DNA from: Gigaspora rosea
Taxonomy: Eukaryota > Glomeromycota > Glomeromycetes > Diversisporales > Gigasporaceae
NCBI GenBank assembly: GCA_003550325.1
Contig: QKWP01000205.1
Coordinates: forward strand, 317,081-381,080
Length of the DNA stretch: 64,000 nt
Direction of reading: 5' to 3'
Shown here: positions 1-10,271 of the stretch, one piece after another
How the letters are laid out: every line of letters begins with the position of its first letter
Position numbering within the stretch: the stretch's first letter is position 1
The notes under the pieces: model-generated
What the model was told of the DNA's origin: nothing
The model's database searches: none
The model's input: the letters and a program-made list of their open reading frames with translations, nothing else
Program-made: the position numbers and the translations under genes

Positions 1-1180
1 TACTATTCCTACTTTCTAAATACTCTATACTACTAGTGTGTAACCATTCTACGCTATAATACAAATTTGTGATGCTATCTATTAAACCTCTAATAGGGGT
101 ATCTATTATATACTGATTCCACCTAGGTACAACCTTTACCAATTTCGACCACTCAATATTCCAACTAATTACTTCTCCATTTTTATACTCTTCTTTTGCC
201 AACTTATCCACCTGCTCATTAAAGTAAATGCCACTGTGCCCTTTTACTTTAATGAAATTGGTATCTATCTCCTTATGTCTAATTAGACTTTCGATCATCG
301 CGAGAATGCTTCCATTCTTCAGCTTTGAAATTTTCGATGTTCTCTGGTTACAAAGCACTTTTTTGATCATACTAATTGCATTTGCACTGTCGGTATACAT
401 GTTAATTTTACACTTTTGCGGGACTACGAGCAAAGCAATACCTATTGCCCCTAGTTCTGCTCTAGTCGATGATGGTCAGTCTCGTATTGCACCTGCAAAA
501 TGCGTTAAAATAACTGGATTGGCCTGATCCTGCTCGTTAAGGATGATATATCCAATACCCATTCTTCGTGGCTGGGTGTTATTTCCAGACTCCTCTAATG
601 AACTGTCTGTGTATATACCTAAATTCTGATATACTGCTAGTTTTTGTGCTATTTCCTTGAGTCTAATTCTAAAATCTTGCTCTACAATATATTTATCAAT
701 TAATGAGTTTGCCATCGTTTCGACAAATATTTCCACGTCTGGGGTTACTGTTATCGGGCCTTGGATTTGCGATCCACTACGAGCGCTCAAGGAATTAACT
801 AGAATCTCACAAAGTGCTCTATTTTCCTCTTTTCTCTTGACGACTCCTTTTTTTAGAGCTCTTTTACCTTCACAAAACTTTTGCTTAATTAGGCATATCT
901 CATTACCGTTCTCCTCCCCTAATTGACACCCTGCGCATTTAACTAGAGACTCATCATTTTCTTTTTCGTCGGTCCAGTGCTCAATTTCTATAACTTCTCC
1001 TTTTTTCCTTTTGATTCTTCCTATTTCTGTCTTTTCTCTATTTGAACTGAAGAGGACCCATTCCAGCTTTCTTTTGTCTCTAGAAATTGGTATCAAGGCA
1101 GGTTGGGTCGCCAAGCTGTTTCCACACTCTAATCTAAATTGGGACTTTACTTCTCTTGATTTAGTGTCGTGTATAAGCAA
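1..1180 (-). pseudogene. RNase H domain of LINE copy A, broken by one TGA
   Basis: All four RNase H carboxylates are visible: IYTDSS (Asp), TRAELGAIG (Glu), MYTDSANAI (Asp) and NEQVDKLAKE (Asp). The frame is interrupted by a single in-frame TGA at 476-478, just before PSSTRAEL, where LINE RNases H usually carry Trp. Apart from that stop the domain reads without a frame break to about position 200. The role in the family is degradation of the RNA template during second-strand synthesis. The N-terminal 100 residues of the segment are basic and C-rich and are not assigned. Confidence 0.85.
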
Positions 1181-1252
1181 CTTTTCTATTCTTCGAAACT
1201 ATAATGGTTTTTTTCCACAACCACTAAGGCCTCTAAGTTTTTGTAATTGTGA

Positions 1253-2395
1253 CTATGTCAATAATTGTGCACCGTTTTGACTGATTAACAGTTCCACTAT
1301 TATCCAAAGGTTGCTTTTATTCTTCAAAAAACTTTTCTTTTCATTAATACTTAAAAGGGTCCAGATTTCCCTATTATGTCTATCTGTGAGCTTCAGCGCT
1401 TCTTCTAACTCTTTGCACTCTACCTTGATCTTAATTGCTTTTGCTTCTTGCACTAATTTTGCATTAAAATTGAATCGAAGCTCACTACTCTTGCATCTAT
1501 TAGTGTTCCAAGAAAGAATACATTCCGTACTTTTATTGTCTAGCTGAGCTTGCCTAAGTCTAATCCAGGTTACTGACCCTACTGTTCCTGTGTTATTTAA
1601 TCTTTCGATTAGACTTGGTATTTGCTGAGCTAGCCTTGCTTGCCAGATAGTTCTAAGCCCCACAAGATTACAATGATGCAGAATTCCATTTGCTGTAGAA
1701 CTTGCCAACCCTGCCTTGTTTTTAATAAGCATTAACCACGGTCTATGCAAACGATTACATACTCGCTTGCTTACTATATGACATCTCAATCTATATTCTA
1801 TTTTGGGGATTAAAACCTTGTTGTTGATGTATTGTAAATGTCCGAGTGTAACCTTTTTCTTTTTAATAATCCTTACTAAACTTTGAATTTCCTGTTCCAC
1901 TAGTCTTAGACCACAGTTTTTGACATTTTTCTCAGAAACCTAGATGCCGAGGAACCTTGCCAGGTTATCCTTCTTCTTTGCTTGGATTTCTGTTTTATCG
2001 CTAGAGCAAATCTTGCATTCTTGATTTGACGCTTGCTGGTTTCTGTTAATCACTATCAATTCTGATTTGTTCTTGTTAATTCTAATATCATTTAATTTGT
2101 AAAAGTCATCAGCCAACTCTAACATCTCCTCTAACTCCTCTTTGGTCTTGGCAATCCAGATTGTATCATCGGCATAAGCCAGAACTGCTTGCCGCCATTT
2201 TATATGTTCGATTTTATTAGTACGCAAATCTACAGGCCACTCTACCTCAACTTCATACCTCTATTTTCTCCGCCTTTGAATCTCACACAAAAGAGGATCG
2301 TAAAAGATACGCCAGACCAGAGGAGAAAGCACCTATCCTTGATCGATTCCATCACCAGCTATAACTTGTTTTGTATTACCAAAGGCAGTTATGAT
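1253..2395 (-). pseudogene. Reverse transcriptase palm and thumb, decayed
   Basis: Reading leftwards from about 2395, the frame gives GDGIDQG, a TAG stop where copy B has Glu, then SPLVWRIFYDPLL, a second TAG, and the YADD catalytic box with two Asp residues. It continues with the helix typical of LINE RTs (DDFYKLNDIRINKNKSEL). After a frame break near 1930 a 215-residue open segment (1253-1900) covers thumb and connection, including the LIPKIEYRLR region. The function would be target-primed cDNA synthesis, but this copy cannot make it intact. Family assignment is secure; subfamily is not resolved. Confidence 0.85.
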
Positions 2396-3699
2396 TCATT
2401 ACACATTTACTGTTGGCTATACCAGCGTGTTATACTAGAGGAAATTTTTTATTTGAGCATTAAATGCGAATTTGTACATGATCATGAAGCATGTGATTGG
2501 CCAAGATTGTTTATAATGGCAAAGACATCCTGAAAGGATACAATAAACATTGCGCTAAGAGTCGCTGTAGGATTGAGATAGCCGGTAGTTTCTTGTTCAT
2601 TTACGCAAGCTAGCTGTGAGTGTAATGACAGTTGTGACACTAAAAACAAGTGCAGATAAAGAGATGGTAGAATTATGTGATTTCCATATAGGTGTGTTGG
2701 TGGGTAGAGTGGAGCTCTAATCATTAGGTTCAAGACCACCAGACTCCTTTTCTTTCTCCTTGGCTTAAATACTTACTATTTTCTTGTGGCCCTGGTACCC
2801 GCCCGCTCCTTGTGCATTATTGACATGTATCTGTATATGTTTGTATGTGATTTTCATTTTCAATCATTTACTATTATTTGGGTTAGTGCTGTACGCTCTT
2901 CTTTTTGTGGGACGTAGTAGTGCTAATCGTGTGGCTGCTTTGCTTTTCGATCATGTAATTTATATCACTCTGCATGAAAATCATTATTCCAAAAAAAAAG
3001 GATTTTTCAAAAATCAACATTGTGCATCAAAAAAGTTGAATAGAACCATCCCTCTCACATTTTATATGATTGACTAGTATTATGAATCATTTTTTAATAA
3101 AAGTTTAAAACTGATTTTACTTTAAATGGCAAGCCATTGATCATAATAATGAAGTATTACAAATGACATTAGATTATCATTTACTAAAAAAGAACAAATT
3201 TTTGCAATATATAATTCCAATTTACAATAAAGTTTTATACATGAAATTGTTGGGTTAGAGTAGAAGTTAATATATAATCTATATGCTGCATAAACTACTG
3301 CATTCTTGATATAAATATATAAACCTTCTAACTAGATTTCACTTCGCTTTAACCTTCTTCTAAAATTAGAATTTTATGTTACATAAAACAGGTAATGATT
3401 ATGAGAAAAAATGTACACCTATTAGCTTTAAGATTTTGCCTTCAATTTAGATGCCAGTAAAACTATACATTTACGTTTCTGGTATGGGATCAAGGGTATA
3501 GCAGCCAAAATGATTTGTAGAGTAAACCCAAAAAAATTTTTGTACTAAGAAATGTTATAGTAGAACTACTTAAAAAATCATAAAATTTGAACTTTGTTCA
3601 TATATATATCTAAGGGTTAATAGTATCTACTGTTTCTTTTAGCAATTAATTAGCAAGCATTTTATTCATAATTTGCTTTAAGTTACAATATTACATCTT
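2396..3699. other. Intergenic, no gene recognised
   Basis: Short open frames on both strands have no family signature. A slightly less AT-rich stretch at 2480-2960 shows no coding periodicity that I can see. Beyond 3080 the sequence is plain AT-rich spacer. Confidence 0.5.
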
Positions 3700-4100
3700 T
3701 AGTGGTGGTCTCCTGCCTGCATAATGCAGGCTGGCCATCAGTGTGAAATCGTAAATAACTGAACTTAGAAATTATCATAAAAATATCAAGGAGAGGGAAC
3801 TGGGTTGCGAAATAGCTTCTCATAGCAGAAAAAGTAGCTCTTGGCACAGAAGCTGTAGTCAATTCCCTTTACCTTGTGACCTATTTGTTCTAAACTTGAC
3901 GGGGTTTCACATCATGCTTACTTACTTACTTGGATTTTTATCTGAATCCTATGCCTTGGTGCTGATTTACATATGCTTTACCCCTGTAGCTTTTGCCTCA
4001 TGATTAACTCAGGTCCTGCAGTACTTATTCTACTTAGCACGTACGTACATACGTGCATATGTACTCTTGTGATAGGCAAAATCAAGCTGTGTTGCTATTT
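3700..4100. other. GC-richer block with short palindromes, unassigned
   Basis: This block is clearly richer in G and C than its surroundings. It contains the perfect palindrome CCTGCATAATGCAGG near 3713, an imperfect inverted pair GGGAACTGG...CAATTCCC (about 3795-3870) and an ACTTACTTACTT run. It could be the remains of a structured RNA or a small retroposon. No tRNA A/B boxes or open frame support a firmer call. Confidence 0.3.
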
Positions 4101-4129
4101 TTAATTCTTTATTTTTGTAATAGATCGAA

Positions 4130-4300
4130 ATTAATGTTTTAAAAGAATCAAAAGTATCAGAAGATATTTAAGAATTTTAAGTATCGGAAGCTATTTAATA
4201 GTTTTAAGTATAGAAAGTATTTTTAAGTATAGAAGGATATTTAAAAGTTCCAAGTATAAAAAGATTCTTAATAGTTTCAAGATTCTTTTTAATCATTTTT
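4130..4300. repeat. Degenerate tandem repeat, unit ~30 bp
   Basis: About five diverged copies of a unit around TTTTAAGTATMGRAAG follow one another. Nothing indicates coding. Confidence 0.6.
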
Positions 4301-4884
4301 AGTTTGTATAAGGAAGTATATAAGATAGCAAGTTCTAAGACAGAATTTTTACAGTACTTAGTAGAAACACAATAATTCTAATACAACTAACTCACAAACT
4401 GTATTATTAGAATAGTAAATAAGTTATATAACAATTTTACAATAACTCATGATAAAAATTACAATAACTTCATTACAAACTAACTCAATCTTAACTGTAT
4501 AGAAATTATAATAATTCAGCCAAAGCTTACTTGAAATAAAAGTAACTCAGTTGAATTAAAAACTTTGAAATCATATCCAATAGAAGTTAGATCCTTAAAA
4601 TTAATTATTTTCTCATAATAAAAAGTTCAATATTGGAAATATCTTTAAGCTGTTTTTTAGATTTAGGCATTTTAATATTTTGATTTTTGAAATAAAAAAA
4701 AAAACAAGCTAATAAAGCTGATATTGAAAATTTTATAAAGTGGAAATAGTTTAAAAAAAATAAAAATAAAAAATATTTTATGAAATATATAGTTATATGG
4801 CAAATTAAATGGCATATGTTTGCAAAATTTTGTGTATTATTGGTTTATGCATAAGGCAAAGAATGTATATTAAAAGTATCACAT

Positions 4885-4963
4885 GGGGTCTGTTCCTTGA
4901 AAATCAAGTTTTAATCATATGATTTACTATGTCCCGTAAGGTCATTTTCAAGGAACAGACCCC
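4885..4963. mobile_element. 79-bp MITE with 4-bp target duplication
   Basis: The ends are inverted repeats GGGGTCTGTTCCTTGAAAA at 4885 and its complement ending at 4963. Both sides are flanked by ACAT (4881-4884 and 4964-4967), a probable target duplication. There is no room for coding. Confidence 0.75.
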
Positions 4964-5249
4964 ACATATTAAATCTTAATGTTTATTATAACACTTGATT
5001 CTATATTTGTATGTTACATTTAATGTATAATACTTGATTTTGTAGTTTAATTTTCTTATAAAAACCTTATTTGATAGAAAGCTATATTATAATTAGTTAT
5101 AATCAATTTGCTACTTTAGTTAAAAATCAAACAAAATATAATTAGTAAGTTTAAATCAAATTAGTAAAAGCAAATTGATAGATAATTTTATATATGGTAT
5201 AGGTGTAAAGCACTAGGGTAATTTAGTTGCATATATGCACAAAAAACAA

Positions 5250-5520
5250 TAAATAAATAAAGCAAACACATTTTTTTTATTTACATTTTTTTTTGTTTTA
5301 TTCTAATTTTTTTATTTTTTTTAACTTTTTTTTTAATGATTTTTTTTATTTTTTTATTTTTTTTAATTAATTTTTTTTAATTAATTTTTATTTATTTTAA
5401 ATTGTTTTTATTTAAATATGTATATTAACTTATATTTTATTTTTAAACTTTTAATTTATTATTTATTTATTTATTTTAATTTATGTTTTAAATAGTTTTA
5501 TTATTTTTCAATTTTTTTTA
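5250..5520. repeat. T-rich low-complexity tract
   Basis: The plus strand is almost pure T with interspersed A (TTTTATTT-like). Similar tracts lie at 5850-5935, 15100-15290, 16020-16440 and 32140-32550. No gene is present. Confidence 0.8.
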
Positions 5521-5829
5521 GCAGGTTGATAAATATTGCAGGTTGCTATATCGCAGGTTAATATGATTGGCTAATTAGATTACAGGATCTTGTATAACAA
5601 AACAAATGAAAAATTAGGAAAAATTACAAAAAAAATTAAAAATTTTAAAGAACTTAAAATTTTATTAAGTAAACTAGTCTTGGGCTTCTAATTAAAAGAT
5701 TTTAGCGCTTAATTTTGCATATATATGCACCTTCTAACGTAATATTAATACTAGTTTGGACCCTAACTAATAATCATTTTAATTTTTTTAAACATTAACC
5801 TGCGATATTGCAACCTGCTAAATTTATCA
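5521..5829. mobile_element. Inverted-repeat element (AGCAGGTTG ends)
   Basis: A left arm with GCAGGTTGCTATATCGCAGG and AGGTTAAT (5521-5563) is matched by its complement at 5794-5829 (ATTAACCTGCGATATTGC...). The ~230-bp interior is AT-rich and non-coding. A target duplication could not be fixed. Confidence 0.65.
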
Positions 5830-6099
5830 AAATCCTTTTTTTATTATTTTATTATAGTTTTATTTAATTTTTTTTATTATTTTTTTTTTATTCTTTTAAT
5901 TTTTTTTATTATTTCTTATTTTTTTTATTATAATTTAAATTAGGCGCTGATATTTATTACCTAATATCTATTTACTATAGGGGCTTACCCAGTATTGGAA
6001 ATCTGGTTTGAAATTTATGTTCTCATGAGAACATGTTTATTGAATTTAATGTTCTCAAAAATTTTTTTATGTTCTCAATTAGAAAAAATTTTTTTTTCT

Positions 6100-6245
6100 T
6101 TTACTCTCTTTTCTTTTTCTCTTTCTCTTTTTTTTTCTCTTTTCTCTTTCTTTTTCTCTCTTTATCTCTCTTTTTTTTTCTCTCCCTTCACTTTTTCTCA
6201 TTCTTTCTTACTCTTTCTTACTCTTACTTTCTTTCTCTAATTCTC
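6100..6245. repeat. TTTTCTCTTT microsatellite
   Basis: Polypyrimidine tract of TTTTCTC/TTTCTC units. The open frames across it are compositional artefacts. Confidence 0.85.
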
Positions 6246-6291
6246 TTTTTCACACTTATACTTTTATACTTTTGGTTATTTTTTAATTTTT

Positions 6292-6465
6292 ATTTTTAAT
6301 TAATATATTTAAAAATTATTAATAAAAAATATAATTTTTAATTAATATATTTAAAAATTATTAATAAAAAATATAATTTTTAATTAATATATTTAAAAAT
6401 ATTAATAAAAAATATAATTTTTAATTAATATATCTAAAAATTATTAATAAAAAATATAATTAATT
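6292..6465. repeat. Tandem repeat, ~43-bp unit, four copies
   Basis: Four near-identical copies of a unit containing TTTTTAATTAATATATTTAA and ATTATTAATAAAAAATATAA. They are pure AT and lie inside the TIR element. Confidence 0.85.
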
Positions 6466-6683
6466 TAACAAACTATATAAACAAAGCTAAGTTATTCATA
6501 ATAATAAAATTATAACTTTATATGTATATTTTTTAAAAAAATTAGTATTTGAGGTTTTTTATATATTGTTAGAGATGTTATTGACTTGGCTTAGTTTATA
6601 TATTAAGTTTTAAATAAGCTATTAACATCTCTCAAATGTTTAAATAAATAAGTAATATAATTTACTATTCTTTTTTACTATAA

Positions 6684-6695
6684 TTTATAGATTCA
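6684..6695. repeat. Target-site duplication of LINE copy B, 5' side
   Basis: TTTATAGATTCA, repeated at 14501-14512 directly after the poly(A) tail. Confidence 0.85.
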
Positions 6696-7141
6696 GATTT
6701 CATATTCAACTCTTCCCGACGATCACCTGTACCAAAACGTTACAGAAGAGTAACTACATTTAAAGCAAAAACCATATTAGAAAACAAGGGTAGATCGACT
6801 AAGTAAAGAAGTACGCTACTAAAAATAAGCAGTAGTTTAGTATTGGCTTTAGACTCAACGATATAAACTTGAAGAGTCTTGTATATTTCTTTGCTTTTGG
6901 AAAAAATTTAAAACTTTTTTGGGGAAATTAGCTTACCCTGTCTGCAGATCATTGGTGACTGATCGGGTAATGCGTAAACAAACAAACAAACAAACAAATA
7001 TTAGACAATCAAGTAAACAAACATAACACGTGTATAAATTTGATAAACAAATCACGTGCACAAAAGCAGAATTGAAACAACGCCAAGAATTTTCTGGAAT
7101 TTTCTAGCACAAATTATACATATACGTAATTATCCCAAAAA

Positions 7142-7600
7142 ATGGGGTTGGAAATTAAATATCAAAACTTTTTCCTTAAGGAACAGAATTTACAGGAACT
7201 TATTCTTAACGAGTTTGAAAACAGAACTCTTAAGAAAGACAAACGCATAGCGAAATTTTTAGGACTGGAAAGGCCGGGAATTGTCTACATAATTAGGCAA
7301 TTATTGGACACGTATGGATGGATAGAACAGAAAAAAGCAAGAGGATTGCTAGTATCGGAGGAAGAGAAGCAATTTGTAGAAATGGAAATTGAAGACAATA
7401 AAAGGAAAAAAGAGATCACCTTCAGTCTAGAAAATCCATACAGGAGAACACCCGAAGTAAAACAGAAGGAAATAGCATTGTCAAGAAAGGAGATAATGTT
7501 AGACCTAGAATGCGGCACCATGGACTATGGAACCGAAGAATTGGAAGAATTTTTAAAGAAGAAAGCTCTACAAAAGAAAGACAGCGAGAAGAAATGTTAG
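7142..7600 (+). CDS. LINE copy B ORF0, 152 residues, helix-turn-helix-like
   Basis: The first long frame of the element opens with ATG in an AAAAATGG context and codes a charged, helical protein. Residues ~35-65 (KRIAKFLGLE then IVYIIRQLLDTYGWIEQ) look like a winged-helix or helix-turn-helix unit; this is inference from pattern alone. The C-terminal third is a Lys/Glu-rich probable coiled coil. Its TAG stop (7598-7600) overlaps the ATG of ORF1 (7594-7596) as ATGTTAG, so ORF0 may be a separate cistron coupled to ORF1. The alternative is that ORF0 and ORF1 were one ORF now split by an indel. The matching layout in copy C favours real cistrons. Confidence 0.7.
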   Translation: MGLEIKYQNFFLKEQNLQELILNEFENRTLKKDKRIAKFLGLERPGIVYIIRQLLDTYGWIEQKKARGLLVSEEEKQFVEMEIEDNKRKKEITFSLENPYRRTPEVKQKEIALSRKEIMLDLECGTMDYGTEELEEFLKKKALQKKDSEKKC

Positions 7601-8721
7601 AGGAGAAAGTAACAATTAACGGAGTTACAAGATTGATAGAGAAAGATATACAAGGGGATATTTTAATGAAGGAGAAAATTGAATTAAATGAGCTAATAGA
7701 CGAAATGCATATTGACTGCACAATCCAAAACTCCAAAAAAGTTGATGGGCCAGACAACAGTGTGAAACCTAAGGAAGATAGTACAATACCACTACAAACA
7801 AAGATAGTAAAAATTTTTTCTAATGACAATGGCAGTTTTAATCAAAATCCATATGTACAACAAGCTCCAATTATAAGTACAAAAATAAAGCCTAGGATCG
7901 AATTAACCTTATGGGATTTGCCAAGAAATGCAAGGGCTGGACTGATAAGAAGATGTCTAAGCCCTTTTGGTTTGGCACGAGTGAAGGAGTACATGCCTTT
8001 TGGAAAAAATGAAGCAGCCTATATTGAATTAGTTCTATGCAACGAGACTAAAAAGAGTCTATTAGAAAAAATATGGGCGGTACATTTTAATCAAGGAAAG
8101 GTTGTTCGTTTAACACACGGAAGGTTTGATACAGATACATTAACAAGCAGGAGTACTTATAGAGCAATTATTAAAAACGTACCAAAAGTGGCAGTGGAAT
8201 CTGCTTTATTAAGACAAATGAAGAGGTTTAACGCAAAAGCAGTATATATATCTGCAAATAGCAATGGAAATCAAAGAGGCCTGGCAACGGTTTATTTTGA
8301 AACAGCAGAAGATCTGAAAAATGCATTGAAGGGAACAGTATATTATTATAGCACTAAATTGGTTTGGGAAACCAACATAGAAGCACCTGTCAATAGAAGA
8401 AAGCAAGAACGTAAATATGTGTCCAAACATAAACAGGAAGATTGTCTGAAAGAAATTTTCATACAAAGAAATAATGATATTCCGAAGAGAATACTATTAG
8501 CAGATATTAGCAATAGTATTAACGAAAGGAATGGTGATAAAAATGATGGAAAGCAGATGAGGTTTCAACGGAAATATAGCCAAAATAATCAGATAAGACC
8601 CCAGAAACACGAAGAGGAACATCCTAATATAGGAATGTTGGAGAAAATTTTAAAAAAACTAGCTAGAATAGAAGAAAGGTATGGAAGTATAGAGCAGGCA
8701 CAGCCTGCTCTTTGCTCCTAA
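7594..8721 (+). CDS. LINE copy B ORF1, tandem RRM-like RNA-binding protein
   Basis: A continuous 375-codon frame from the ATG at 7594. The same frame is open upstream to 7510. The middle carries two RRM-like modules: ELTLWDLPRNARAGLIRRCL...AAYIELV and, ~75 residues later, YRAIIKNVPKVAVES...RGLATVYFETAEDLKNAL. Both follow the pattern beta-strand, helix, beta-strands, helix. RRM domains are common in LINE ORF1 proteins, which coat the element RNA and act as nucleic-acid chaperones. The tail is basic and ends in a short helix. The stop TAA (8719-8721) is one base before the ORF2 ATG. No frame break is visible, so this is the best-preserved gene of the element. Confidence 0.8.
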   Translation: MLEEKVTINGVTRLIEKDIQGDILMKEKIELNELIDEMHIDCTIQNSKKVDGPDNSVKPKEDSTIPLQTKIVKIFSNDNGSFNQNPYVQQAPIISTKIKPRIELTLWDLPRNARAGLIRRCLSPFGLARVKEYMPFGKNEAAYIELVLCNETKKSLLEKIWAVHFNQGKVVRLTHGRFDTDTLTSRSTYRAIIKNVPKVAVESALLRQMKRFNAKAVYISANSNGNQRGLATVYFETAEDLKNALKGTVYYYSTKLVWETNIEAPVNRRKQERKYVSKHKQEDCLKEIFIQRNNDIPKRILLADISNSINERNGDKNDGKQMRFQRKYSQNNQIRPQKHEEEHPNIGMLEKILKKLARIEERYGSIEQAQPALCS

Positions 8722-8725
8722 AATG
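8692..8725 (+). promoter_or_regulatory. Stem-loop plus stop-start junction between ORF1 and ORF2
   Basis: A perfect 8-bp stem with 3-nt loop (GAGCAGGC, ACA, GCCTGCTC, 8692-8710) lies 8 nt before the ORF1 stop TAA (8719-8721), followed by A and the ORF2 ATG (8723-8725). TAAaATG junctions resemble the UAAUG stop-start pair used for termination-reinitiation in the SART1 LINE. There the helping RNA structure is downstream rather than upstream, so the role of this hairpin is inference. Confidence 0.6.
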
Positions 8726-10271
8726 GCGCCCCAGGGAAAAGAGAAGATCCTGCACCCTCCTAAAAATAAAACACCAATAGCGCAAGTTAATGCAGTATCT
8801 TCTCAAAGTACAATACACGAGGAGGGTTTCGAAATAGATAGTTTTCTTAAAAGTGAACTCGAATTTTTCAAAAAACAAAAAGAATTTAGGCCAACATATT
8901 TAGAAGCAGAAGGAGAGGTTTCTGAAGTAGGTAGGCTGGAGTCCAACAAGGTAGAGACTGCCAGCATTTTGAAGCGTTTCAAAGATGGTGAAGAAATCAT
9001 ATTTAAGGTAGCAAGTCATAATATTAATGGAATCAAAAATTCAAATAGACACAAGTTAGAAATGCTTAGAAAATGGATAGAAACAAGGGACTATGCGGTT
9101 ATAGGACTTGTTGAGTCAAATGTGTTAGCTAAAGAAGGTTATTTCTTAACAAGGAATTTGGCGAATTACAAGGGTTTCTGGTCGAGTAGTGATGCAAACA
9201 AGAAAAAGGGGCCAGGAGTCGGTTTTCTTGTGAGAAAGGATTGGGAAAAACATTTAGGTCAAGTGGTTAGATATAGTGAATTTATGATCGAAGCAGTTTT
9301 TTATTTTAGACAACTAGAAATAGTTATTATTACGGTCTATTTACCTTCGAACGATAAAGACAAAATCAAACGGGTTCAACAAGAAATTGTCAAGAGGTAC
9401 ATGAAGAGAACTGTCAAAACACAGTTTATTATAATAGGTGATTTCACCTACATTCTGGATCCCGCACTAGACAAATGGGAGGCAGCAGAAAACCCGTGCA
9501 AAAAGATTACCTCTACATAGCTAGTTGTTAGATCAAAGCTTTAAGGATGCTTTTCGCCGGTTGAATCCGATATCAAGAGCATATACTTGGTTCAATTGCA
9601 GGTCTAAAACCAGAATCGATCAGATTTGGCTGTCAGAGGGTCTGACAGACACGTTATCGAAAGCAGAAATTCATAGCATGGACTATGTTACTTGTAGTGA
9701 TCATGCATTAATTGATGCGGAAATGCAAGTTAAAGAGTTACTTGGTAGAATTAGCGCTGCAGAAGTGTGTAAAAAGAAGATCACTAGAACAGTATATAAG
9801 TATGACAAGGCCTCACAAGAGAACTGGCAGAAATATAAAGAAGACCTCTACCAGTATTTGTGCAATAAACCAAGTATCAAACGATTAATTAACGAAACTG
9901 CTCAAGAAAATCCTAAGTCCTGTACATTGGATGAAGCATGGGATGCAATAGAAAACAGCATCATTTATGCGGCAAATAAGAACATTCCAAAGAAGAAAAT
10001 TTATAATTATCCTCAGAATAGGAAGAAAAATGCAAGGGCGCAAGAAAATATATGCTCAGATATCATGAAGATTAGTAAAATTTTGAGAAAAGCGAGAAAA
10101 CTACTAAATAAAGGGAGAGGCTATGATGTCAAAGACCTTATTGAAGTGAACCATACCTTGCAGGTAATAAACGAGAAGTATGAAACAAACATACCGTTGG
10201 CTCAACAGGCAATTTTGGATGATTGGTTTACAGATACCAAGGGCTGGTGGAAACTATTAAAGAGTAGATAG
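8723..10271 (+). pseudogene. LINE copy B ORF2, APE-like endonuclease and linker
   Basis: The frame from the ATG at 8723 enters an exonuclease-endonuclease-phosphatase fold: SHNINGI (Asn), VESN (Glu), IIGDF, then after a frameshift near 9520 RAYTWFNC, RIDQIWLS and CSDHALID (Ser-Asp-His). The usual GDFN motif reads GDFT, so a catalytic Asn is replaced. The domain would nick target DNA for target-primed reverse transcription. The linker up to 10271 is helical and basic and ends at an in-frame TAG (10269-10271). One frameshift and the lost Asn make this copy a poor candidate for activity. Confidence 0.85.

Larger units (their letters stand above)
1..2395 (-). mobile_element. LINE copy A, C-terminal fragment of ORF2 (RT-RNase H)
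   Basis: On the minus strand the segment reads as the second half of a LINE ORF2: the end of the RT palm with a YADD box (codons at 2166-2177), the thumb/connection region and an RNase H domain. It is broken by stops and frameshifts and runs off the left edge, so the 3' UTR and tail are not in the window. Similarity to copy B (IDQG, FYDPLL, YADDTIWIAK against FADDTFWIAK) is lost upstream of about 2395. The element is therefore 5'-truncated, deleted or interrupted there. No target duplication could be tested. Confidence 0.85.

Noticed and set aside
2189..3077. Plus-strand open frames of 85-114 residues
   Set aside because: Antisense to the LINE copy A relic or without any coding signature.
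6000..6299. Two overlapping hydrophobic open frames
   Set aside because: They translate a TTTTCTC microsatellite; no gene features.
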